A stretch of DNA of 64,000 nt. Origin: Brasilonema sennae CENA114. Its GTDB lineage: Bacteria; Cyanobacteriota; Cyanobacteriia; Cyanobacteriales; Nostocaceae. The notes beneath the pieces are model-generated. The model searched no databases. It was not told the DNA's origin and saw nothing but the letters and a program-made list of their open reading frames with translations. The position numbers and the translations under genes were made by a program. This document shows, in pieces, positions 26,243 to 33,517 of the stretch. How positions within the stretch are numbered: position 1 is the stretch's first letter; each line of letters starts with the position of its first letter. Location of the stretch: contig NZ_CP030118.1 of assembly GCF_006968745.1 (NCBI RefSeq), forward strand, positions 2,678,654 to 2,742,653, read 5' to 3'.

Positions 26243-26515
26243 ATGGCGATCGCACTGATGTTTGGCGTCCAAGCCGTTGACCTTCGCACACATGTAATTG
26301 CTGGTCATTACGATGCACGTGTGTGCCTTTCCCCCGCTACTGTAGAATTATACACGGCAGTTCGCAAGGTCGTTGCACAGCCACCAACTTCCACCCGTCC
26401 ATACATTTGGGATGATCATGACCAGTTCTTTGATGAGCATATTGCTCTGATTTCATCTGATATAGCTGCTGGTGGTTTAATTGTGCAAGCGGTTGAAAAT
26501 ATCTTGTCGGGGTAA
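26243..26515 (+). pseudogene. Phenylalanine ammonia-lyase C-terminal fragment
   Basis: The 90 codons read LMFGVQAVDLRTHVIAGHYD, then ARVCLSPATVELYTAVRKVV, then TSTRPYIWDDHDQFFDEHIA and SSDIAAGGLIVQAVENIL. This closely follows the C-terminus of the cyanobacterial phenylalanine ammonia-lyase known from Anabaena and Nostoc (about 567 residues, MIO-dependent aromatic ammonia-lyase family). Only about the last sixth is left: the MIO-forming Ala-Ser-Gly and the whole catalytic core are absent. The ATG at 26243 is in a GCGATCGC-like junction and is probably fortuitous. A decayed remnant, though a short product is possible. Confidence 0.82.
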
Positions 26516-26680
26516 AAGTAGCTGTAGGAGCCTGCAATAAAAAACGTTCAATATGCAGCTATGACTACGCCACGCAAGCTATCAGATAGGATTGGTGTAA
26601 GTACTTAATATTCCCAGGTTTGACTGCAGTTGATATTATTAATAATACTATCTCAATTATTTGACATTCATGTTCAAAAA

Positions 26681-28255
26681 ATGAATATACTAATTGTTCT
26701 GGCTGAAGTCGTCTCTTTAATAGTTATTTTTTTCCTGTTTAACTTCCTGATTGGAATCATTTTCAAGCAGTTGATTAAGGTTTCTTGGCTTCAAGGGAGA
26801 TCTGCAAATATTACTTTCCTGCGCCGAAATGTCAGCAGACTTTTGATTTTGATTTGTGTGGTGCTGTGTCTTGCGCTGATTGGTATGAATGGGGTGGTGA
26901 TTTATCGAGGCGGAAACGTCAAGGAATTTCAACTTAACTTCGTTCGCAGTATTCCCACTCAATTCTGGGTCAATATCTTCACGGCAACCTTGAAAAGTCT
27001 GAGCTTACTGATGCTGGTTAAATTCAGCATACCACCCTTACAGCGAGGTATAGACTCGGTCTGCGATTACGCCAAGAGCGCTGATCAAATAAAAGCTAAT
27101 GATGATAGTACTGAGGCTTTTTTTAAAGTCTTAAAAAACATCATCACTAATAGCATTTGGATATCATCTGCTCTCCTATGCGCTAAATTTTTTAACCTTC
27201 CAGAAGTCGTTCCCAAATATCTTTACATTGCCTTAAAAATCTATATCATCATCACAGTTGGTTTACTCATTGTCAAAGCCGTTGCTACTATCGTTGACAC
27301 CCTTGATGCTCTTAGTCTTAAATACTCCAGTTCTAACAATCTACTCCGTTTATACGAGCGTTTACGCCATTTAATTCCACTCTTCAAAAAATGTTTGGAA
27401 TACGTCCTTTATGTCGGCATAGTAAATCTCGTTGTTCCAGAAATAGAGTTTATCGCTTGGCTCGGTACTTATACCCCCAAAATTGTTCAGATGATTGGGG
27501 TTTTCTTTCTCAGCAATGTTTTGATTCAAGTCGCCTACTTCATCCTTGATGAATTCTACCTAAGAACTACAGATTCAGATGACTCAAACCGACAGAAACG
27601 GCTGACGCTCATTCCCTTAATACGGAGTTTCACCAAATATTTTATCTACTTCACTGCCGGAGTTACCATACTCAAGGTCATTGGCATTGATCCTGCGCCT
27701 ATCTTAGCAGGTGCAGGGATTGTGGGTATAGCAGTTGGTCTTGGAGCACAAAATCTCATTAATGATGTCGTTTGTGGATTTTTGATTCTGTTTGAAAACT
27801 ATTACTTGGTGGGTGACTATATCGAAGCTGGGAAAATGGAAGAAAGACCTGTCGAGGGGATTGTGGAGGCGATTGAATTAAGAACAACTCAGATTCGACA
27901 TCCTGATGGTCAATTACAGATTATTCGTAATGGGGATATTGGATCAATTATCAACTATTCTAAGCAGTATATATATGCAAGAGTGGAAGTTAGCGTTTCC
28001 TATGACTCCAATTTAGATCACGTCTACAGAGTCGTTGAGAACATAGGACAAAAGCTAAAGGCAGATGATCACGATGTTCTCGAACCCACGCGAGTCGCTG
28101 GGATAGAACATTTTGGGCAGGATAACCTGTTGCTTCTGACACTGACGAAAGTAAAACCAGGAAAACACCTTAATATCCAGCGTGTTCTCCGCAAGATATT
28201 AAAAGAAACTTTTAGGCAGGAAGAGATTGAAATTTTTGGTTTTTCCAAGGATTGA
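26681..28255 (+). CDS. MscS-family mechanosensitive ion channel
   Basis: About 524 residues from ATG 26681 (a TTG at 26630 opens the frame but is less likely). Several N-terminal transmembrane helices precede the MscS core. The pore helix is AGAGIVGIAVGLGAQNLIND, with the Gly/Ala spacing of MscS TM3, followed by FLILFENYYLVGDYIEAG and the beta-domain segment GIVEAIELRTTQIRHPDGQL. The C-terminal alpha/beta domain runs to the end. It should open under membrane tension to release osmolytes. The extra N-terminal region is like the larger YnaI/YbiO or plant-type MscS homologues. Confidence 0.88.
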   Translation: MNILIVLAEVVSLIVIFFLFNFLIGIIFKQLIKVSWLQGRSANITFLRRNVSRLLILICVVLCLALIGMNGVVIYRGGNVKEFQLNFVRSIPTQFWVNIFTATLKSLSLLMLVKFSIPPLQRGIDSVCDYAKSADQIKANDDSTEAFFKVLKNIITNSIWISSALLCAKFFNLPEVVPKYLYIALKIYIIITVGLLIVKAVATIVDTLDALSLKYSSSNNLLRLYERLRHLIPLFKKCLEYVLYVGIVNLVVPEIEFIAWLGTYTPKIVQMIGVFFLSNVLIQVAYFILDEFYLRTTDSDDSNRQKRLTLIPLIRSFTKYFIYFTAGVTILKVIGIDPAPILAGAGIVGIAVGLGAQNLINDVVCGFLILFENYYLVGDYIEAGKMEERPVEGIVEAIELRTTQIRHPDGQLQIIRNGDIGSIINYSKQYIYARVEVSVSYDSNLDHVYRVVENIGQKLKADDHDVLEPTRVAGIEHFGQDNLLLLTLTKVKPGKHLNIQRVLRKILKETFRQEEIEIFGFSKD

Positions 28256-28353
28256 TAAGTGTAGTTGCCCATGAACTCACCATCTGTATTGCAGTTTGGT
28301 CACTATTTTTATCGCCGCTAGCCCCTTTGAGGGGCGCTACGCAAACGCGACGA

Positions 28354-28385
28354 GGGTGTAAGGGTGTAAGGGTGTAAGGGTTAAG
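28354..28385. repeat. Tandem octamer GGGTGTAA
   Basis: Three perfect units of GGGTGTAA followed by a degenerate GGGTTAAGG, in the spacer between the MscS and CASTOR/POLLUX-type genes. Confidence 0.8.
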
Positions 28386-28413
28386 GCGCGAAGGTTTCCA
28401 GTGCTTTCCATAA

Positions 28414-28519
28414 CTTTAAACTTCTTCGGAAGTTGAATTGATGGAAACTTAAACTCATCCAACCGCCCTAAACTCGAAATGGTCTTCTAAACTTCTTCGG
28501 AAGTTGAATTCATAGAAAC
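28414..28519 (+). CRISPR. Two-repeat CRISPR-like mini-array (no cas genes in window)
   Basis: Repeat 1 (28414-28448) and repeat 2 (28485-28519) share TAAACTTCTTCGGAAGTTG plus AATT-N-AT-N-GAAAC, 30 of 32 bases identical. Unit length is 35 and the intervening 36 bases (28449-28484) are unrelated sequence, the geometry of a CRISPR repeat-spacer-repeat. Each repeat has a perfect hairpin AACTTC-TTCG-GAAGTT and ends in GAAAC, as many cyanobacterial CRISPR repeats do. The second repeat is slightly decayed, as terminal repeats are. Only one spacer and no cas gene are visible, so it could equally be a duplicated palindromic element. Confidence 0.45.
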
Positions 28520-28533
28520 ATAAAATTAGCTTG

Positions 28534-30519
28534 TCATGTTTCATCCTCAGCTAAAGTAATCAGTGCATCATCAAAAGTCAAATTTAGTGGCTTATCTAAA
28601 CTTGGTACTAAGTCAATCCCAAAATTTTGATTTTTATTTTGAGCTAGTGCGCTAATTTTTACACCAAGACACAATTCGTCACGTTCTTGTGCAGCTTTTA
28701 CACAGTCAGCGAAAGTCAACCTACCAAGTTCTTTGCTTGAGAAGTAAAGCGATATCGGCTTGATATACAGTTCACTCCCGTCTATTGAAAACAAATCCTC
28801 ATAGATTGACATCACACTAGGCTCTTGAGATACCTGAGCGAGAATTTTAGAAACAAATTGGTTAGTAAGGATAAAGTCTTTAACACCTGCTTTAATGACT
28901 AGATCGGTGTCTTGTGAGTCAATTATTTCTGCAATTAATTCGGTGGTGACTTGGTTTTTGGTTTCGGCGGTATATTCTCGGAAAATTTGCCGCAGTTCTA
29001 ACAAAATGGTGAGGGTTTTAGCATCAATTTCTTCTGAGTTTTCTCCTCTACCTGCCAAAATTGAGATGCTGTTATATTCATACGGTTTGAGGCGAAGAAG
29101 CTGCTCAACTGAGTCTAGATTAACTTGCAGAGCATCCATCTTAATGTCTGAGTAACTTTCGGCAATAATATCAAATTCAGCTTTCACTTGTGATGTTAAA
29201 TCTTGTACCACCAGATTAACCTCGGAACCTGAAATTAGATATTTAGCATATTCACTTAGGGTAATAGGAGTTTTGCCATTCCAACCAATAATAAGATGTT
29301 TTTCAGGTTTTCGCTCTAGGGTTTTGCAACAGTCACCATAGTTAAAATTATTAGGTTGCACGACAGGTTGTGAATGAAACTGGATACTTGAGTCATCTTC
29401 TGCCAGAATGATAACTTCATCACTTTCAAGTAACTGGTAATCTTTGCTTGGTTTTATTGTTAGGGTGGCATTTGCATGACGCAGACCTACGGGTATACCA
29501 TTTGAAAAATGAAATGGTAATTCTCCAAAATTCACGCTATACCAGCCTTTTTCTGGACGATAGAAATAGAATTCGTTACCTTCAAAACCCACCAAGTTTA
29601 AGTAAACTGCCGCTAGTCCTACACTCCGCGAAGTCTGAACTAAAATCCGAGCCAAAATATCAGCTTCATTGAGAGTGGTAACTGCTCCTGGAGCAATATT
29701 TTCCGCGAGTCGCCGATATTGGTGCGAGTGTAATTCTACAACAATAGATGGCAGGGAGTCCTCTTCGTTAGCTGCCAACACTGCCAAGACTGCTTTGACA
29801 ACCCGTGCATCTGCTAAAGTCTTCACTTCATCAGGATCTGAAGTTTTGGCATCATTCAAAATGATTACCGATTTAGCAACTTTTATTCCAACTTTATTTA
29901 ATTCATTTAAATTAGTGATTGATCCATTACGAGTCACCACTCGTGTGGTTTTAAGCTCGCCAAGATTATTTCTCAGGAAATTATCCATCTCCTCTTTCTC
30001 TTGTTTAGAGAGGATAACAACTACTGCATCTGGTTCTGATTCATTACCAACTACTAACTCTTGAATAATATCTATAACTCTGTCGGTAAAGCCTAGAATA
30101 AGTGTATGATTTTCTTCTATAACTGGACTTTGACCCTGACGCAATATCTGAAGTCTTGATTCAAATTCTTGGGTAATGAAAGCTACTAGGCTGGAGAACA
30201 AAACTAAACCAAGAAAAATTGTGACCACACCAATAATCTTAGTCGCTAAATTGGCATTGTCTCCTGTGTCTCTAAGCCCAATAAGCTGTACAAATACCTC
30301 CCAATATAACTCTGAACTACTTTCTATATCTTTGTTGGGAAACAACAATTCAGATATATAACGAACAATTGTCATGACAACAAAAGTTCCAAAAAATAAG
30401 GACAACAATGCCAGAAATACTGACAATCCCCCCTTAGACATAAAATTGTCGAAATTGTACTGTAGGCGCTTCTGCCAAGAAACTTGATTTTTAAAATCTC
30501 TGTTAGTATTGCTAGTCAA
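28534..30519 (-). CDS. CASTOR/POLLUX-type ion channel with RCK-like domains
   Basis: 661 residues. Two N-terminal transmembrane segments (GLSVFLALLSLFFGTFVVM and IIGVVTIFLGLVLFSSLVAF) flank a pore-like stretch, then NHTLILGFTDRVIDIIQEL begins a Rossmann/RCK-type regulatory region, with a second one starting KHLIIGWNGKTPITLSEYA. This is the arrangement of plant CASTOR/POLLUX/DMI1 and bacterial relatives, which conduct Ca2+ or K+ with gating by ligand binding to the RCK ring. The long cytoplasmic part ends in a further TrkA-like domain. Ion selectivity cannot be read. Tail-to-tail with the MscS gene across the CRISPR-like repeat. Confidence 0.85.
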   Translation of the reverse strand: MTSNTNRDFKNQVSWQKRLQYNFDNFMSKGGLSVFLALLSLFFGTFVVMTIVRYISELLFPNKDIESSSELYWEVFVQLIGLRDTGDNANLATKIIGVVTIFLGLVLFSSLVAFITQEFESRLQILRQGQSPVIEENHTLILGFTDRVIDIIQELVVGNESEPDAVVVILSKQEKEEMDNFLRNNLGELKTTRVVTRNGSITNLNELNKVGIKVAKSVIILNDAKTSDPDEVKTLADARVVKAVLAVLAANEEDSLPSIVVELHSHQYRRLAENIAPGAVTTLNEADILARILVQTSRSVGLAAVYLNLVGFEGNEFYFYRPEKGWYSVNFGELPFHFSNGIPVGLRHANATLTIKPSKDYQLLESDEVIILAEDDSSIQFHSQPVVQPNNFNYGDCCKTLERKPEKHLIIGWNGKTPITLSEYAKYLISGSEVNLVVQDLTSQVKAEFDIIAESYSDIKMDALQVNLDSVEQLLRLKPYEYNSISILAGRGENSEEIDAKTLTILLELRQIFREYTAETKNQVTTELIAEIIDSQDTDLVIKAGVKDFILTNQFVSKILAQVSQEPSVMSIYEDLFSIDGSELYIKPISLYFSSKELGRLTFADCVKAAQERDELCLGVKISALAQNKNQNFGIDLVPSLDKPLNLTFDDALITLAEDET

Positions 30520-30954
30520 TTTTACTCCTAACCTTTATCAGTAATTGTTAGTAATCGGTAATCGGTAATTGGATGAGGTATGAGTCATTACCTATTACCA
30601 CATTAGCAGTTACCAAATACTTATCGCGTGCAATCAATACGTGTTAATTATACTTCAACTGAGTTGAACGACTTTCTCGCGAAGCGAGCTATTTTTATCT
30701 ACAGTATGATATTTGCGATCCGATCGCCTTTAAGCACCTTATTACCCAAAGTTTCTACTTTGAGTCCGCCTGTTGCCGGAGGAATAAGCTTGGCAAAACA
30801 AGGGCGATGCTTCACATATAGACCAAAGATATTTTATTAAGGACTAATTTTTGAAAGTGGAAATTTTAGGTAAAATGTTCTCAACGGCATATACTGACTC
30901 TACTTGATGCTGAATGTGCTTCCCTAAAACCATTAACGATAAATTATTCAGGTA
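30520..30954. other. Intergenic region with short tandem repeats
   Basis: 435 bases between divergent genes. TAATCGG occurs in tandem at 30552-30572 (third unit TAATTGG), another heptamer array. A short palindromic piece (TCTCGCGAAGCGAGC) lies near 30675. The short open frame at 30628-30840 is repeat-derived and not a gene. Confidence 0.55.
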
Positions 30955-31686
30955 ATGTGGGTTATGAACCTGAAAAGTCTAACTTATTCGGTATTTGCTA
31001 AACCTCTTATTTATATAATACTGGGGTTTTTATCTGTTATTGATACATTACCATTAGTACTAGCCGATACTACAGAACCGCCAAAAAATAATACTGATTC
31101 TGTTATTACTGACCATAGCCTCTCAGCGTTACCCCAGAGTCATAGGAGATTACAGAACAATTTTATACTAGCACAAATAGGCGATCGGGACGATCAAGAG
31201 CGATCGCGCCTCATTCAAGAAGCAAATGTTTTTTATGGTCAGGGGAACTTTGCAGCTGCAGAGGAACATTTACGTAAGTTAATTAAAAAATTTCCCAAAG
31301 ATGCTTTTGCACACTATCAACTAGGGAATGTCCTTTATCAACAAGAGAAAGCTGAAGAAGCAATTGGTGAATACAAACAAGCAATTCGTTTTAATTCAAG
31401 CTATGCTCTTGCTCATAATGCGATGGGCATTGCTCTTGCTAGCCAAACTCGCTGGGAAGAAGCTATTGCAGAGTTTCAAAAAGCACTAAAAATTAACCCA
31501 GAATATGCCGATGCACTAGCAAGTTTAGGACAAGTGCTGTGGCAAAAAGGCAACCGAGATGAGGCGTTAACATCTGTGAACAAAGCTTTGAATATTTTTA
31601 AGGCACAAAATAGACCTGATAAAGTTTACCAAGTTCAACAGCTTTTACAGAAGATGAAAACAACCGAAGATCCTTCTGTGTCGTAA
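30955..31686 (+). CDS. Exported TPR protein
   Basis: 243 residues. The N-terminus has a hydrophobic segment (PLIYIILGFLSVIDTLPLVL) ending in ADTT, consistent with a signal peptide or anchor. Residues about 80-215 contain three to four tetratricopeptide repeats with A-x3-YGQGNFAAAEEHLRK, AFAHYQLGNVLYQQEKAEEA, ALAHNAMGIALASQ and ADALASLGQVLWQKGNRDEA patterns. Such repeats bind protein partners; location is probably periplasm or membrane. A second exported TPR gene follows at 32061. ATG 30964 is an alternative start. Confidence 0.82.
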   Translation: MWVMNLKSLTYSVFAKPLIYIILGFLSVIDTLPLVLADTTEPPKNNTDSVITDHSLSALPQSHRRLQNNFILAQIGDRDDQERSRLIQEANVFYGQGNFAAAEEHLRKLIKKFPKDAFAHYQLGNVLYQQEKAEEAIGEYKQAIRFNSSYALAHNAMGIALASQTRWEEAIAEFQKALKINPEYADALASLGQVLWQKGNRDEALTSVNKALNIFKAQNRPDKVYQVQQLLQKMKTTEDPSVS

Positions 31687-31691
31687 AAAAA

Positions 31692-31715
31692 CTCTTTGGC
31701 GCAGATGCCAAAGAG
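31692..31715. terminator. Perfect nine-pair hairpin
   Basis: CTCTTTGGC (31692-31700), loop GCAGAT, GCCAAAGAG (31707-31715), directly after the TPR gene's stop. The poly-A run before it means that it has a U-tract only when read on the minus strand; on the plus strand it is an RNA 3' hairpin without one. Confidence 0.55.
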
Positions 31716-32060
31716 CTTGAGAATAAGACTTGCTAGAGTTTTATAGGCGCAGCAAATTCAAATTATGCTTTGTCTACATCAAACAACTGGACTCTAGACT
31801 AGTCTTTTTTGCAGAACAACCAGCGAGTGCAAGCTTATATCATGTCCGGATAAACACTTATAACAAACGAGGTACCTCACCCCTTCCCCTCTCCTTATGA
31901 AGGGGATGGAGGTACTGAGCTTCGCTGAACGTCTGAACGGGAACAGGGAATAAGAATGTACAAATGTACTTTGTTTTTAAGCGCAGAGCGCAGGCACTTT
32001 CACACAAATGAAATAGGACTGCTATAACTGATAACTGATAACTGATAAAGGAAACTGAAT
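31716..32060. other. Intergenic region with ATAACTG heptamers
   Basis: Spacer between the two TPR genes. Three tandem ATAACTG units lie at 32024-32044, just before the start of the second gene. An AGCTTCGCTGAACG-type palindromic fragment occurs near 31918. No gene is seen. Confidence 0.6.
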
Positions 32061-32771
32061 ATGAAGGTGTTGAAACCAGCAAAAGTAAAGATAGCCAGTG
32101 GAATTTGTACATCTTTATTTTTGACTTTTGCTCTCGGTACACCTTTAGCCAGTGCTGCCAATACCGCTGGTGACTATCGACAATTAGGGCTTTTGTATCG
32201 TCAACAAGGACGGCTACCTGAAGCAATTACCGCAATGCAAAAATCTGTGGAACTCGAACCCAAAAATCTTATGGGACGAGTTAATTTGGGTTGGACATTG
32301 CATTTAGCAGGAAAAGAACAACAAGCAGCACAATCTTTATGGCAAGCAATATATCAAAAGCCTACCTTTGTTCCTGCGTACAATGCTTTGGGAATTGTCT
32401 ATCTGGTTGATAGCAACTTAACAGCAGCAGTTCTAGTTCATACTTTGGCAGCAATTCTCAAGCCAGATAATGAAATTGCCTATTTTAACTTAAGTTTAGC
32501 GTTGGATAGATTACAAATTTATAACTTAGCTATTCTAACTGCCAACCGTGCTGCTATTCTTGAACCAAATAATCCTCACCCTTTAGTTGCGAGTGCGATC
32601 GCCTATTGGGATAGTGGTGCTCAAAATACCGCCAAAAAAGTTTATACCAAAGCTATTTACCTAGATTCCCGGTATAGCGATAGAACTTTTTTGGTTAATC
32701 TCAAGCAAGCCGCTTTTAGTCAAGACCAAATAAAAAAAACAGAGTTAATACTGAATTTTAAGGTGAATTAA
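32061..32771 (+). CDS. Exported TPR protein
   Basis: 236 residues with a clear signal peptide: basic MKVLKPAKVK, hydrophobic core CTSLFLTFALGTPL, cleavage after ASA. TPR units follow: YRQLGLLYRQQGRLPEAITA, NLMGRVNLGWTLHLAGKEQQ, FVPAYNALGIVYLV, and two weaker ones. It is predicted to be periplasmic or envelope-associated. AAAGG lies close before ATG 32061. Paired with the TPR gene at 30955, whose repeats are similar in style but not a duplicate. Confidence 0.82.
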   Translation: MKVLKPAKVKIASGICTSLFLTFALGTPLASAANTAGDYRQLGLLYRQQGRLPEAITAMQKSVELEPKNLMGRVNLGWTLHLAGKEQQAAQSLWQAIYQKPTFVPAYNALGIVYLVDSNLTAAVLVHTLAAILKPDNEIAYFNLSLALDRLQIYNLAILTANRAAILEPNNPHPLVASAIAYWDSGAQNTAKKVYTKAIYLDSRYSDRTFLVNLKQAAFSQDQIKKTELILNFKVN

Positions 32772-32821
32772 CATACACTATAACAGCTAAAACAGTTATC
32801 AGCTTTTTTATACCATTTGCC

Positions 32822-33517
32822 ATGACACAAACTGCCCTCGACAGATTTTGGGAGCTTGCAGGTGGGGCGATCGCCCTCAACCCGCAAGCCTTTGATCTGA
32901 TTCAAACCCTACCCCAAGCTTCACTAGCAGCGTTATACATTATACTCGTTGCTGGGTTTTCTCAAGCTGTAGGTCAGGGGACGGTACTATTCATTAACCG
33001 AGTCAGACCACTTCGGTTTCTTCTGAGTCTATTCATTTCATCTGTGTTATTTGTATTCACCGTGTTATTTTGGGGTTTAAGTACATGGCTGGTGAGCTTT
33101 ATACTATTTCATGCTAATATCCCCTATGACATCGTGTGGTCTACATTAGGATTCGCTTACGCACCGCTGATATTGAGTTTTTTAGTGGCATTGCCTTATT
33201 TGGGTGTGGCAATTCAAGTCTTGCTTTCTATTTGGACACTGTTAATATTTGTCATGGGCTTGCGTGTCGCCATTGGTATTGGTACTTGGCAAGCGCTATG
33301 GTGCGGTGTGTTGGGATGGGTTGTCTTTCAGATTGTGCAGCGCACTATTGGACGACCAGTTGCAATACTTGGCAAGTGGCTGTCTAATACAGTGGCGGGA
33401 ACACACTTGGTGACAGATATGCAAGGAGTAGAACAACTTCTGCAAGCGGGACCGCAGATATTACGTAGAATGAACCAAAATAACGCAGGTGATAAAGGAG
33501 ACAACACAAGAGTATGA
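32822..33517 (+). CDS. Yip1-like multi-pass membrane protein
   Basis: 231 residues with about five hydrophobic helices between residues 33 and 170 (for instance AALYIILVAGFSQAVG, FLLSLFISSVLFVFTVLFW and APLILSFLVALPYLGVAIQV). The spacing and the aromatic-Pro-rich loops recall Yip1-domain proteins of bacteria. The last 50 residues are soluble. The stop overlaps the start of the giant downstream gene by four bases (ATGA), so the two products are probably made together and may interact in the membrane. Confidence 0.68.
   Translation: MTQTALDRFWELAGGAIALNPQAFDLIQTLPQASLAALYIILVAGFSQAVGQGTVLFINRVRPLRFLLSLFISSVLFVFTVLFWGLSTWLVSFILFHANIPYDIVWSTLGFAYAPLILSFLVALPYLGVAIQVLLSIWTLLIFVMGLRVAIGIGTWQALWCGVLGWVVFQIVQRTIGRPVAILGKWLSNTVAGTHLVTDMQGVEQLLQAGPQILRRMNQNNAGDKGDNTRV

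Noticed and set aside
30628..30840. 70-codon plus-strand open frame
   Set aside because: Contains a palindromic repeat piece, no ribosome site and no domain.
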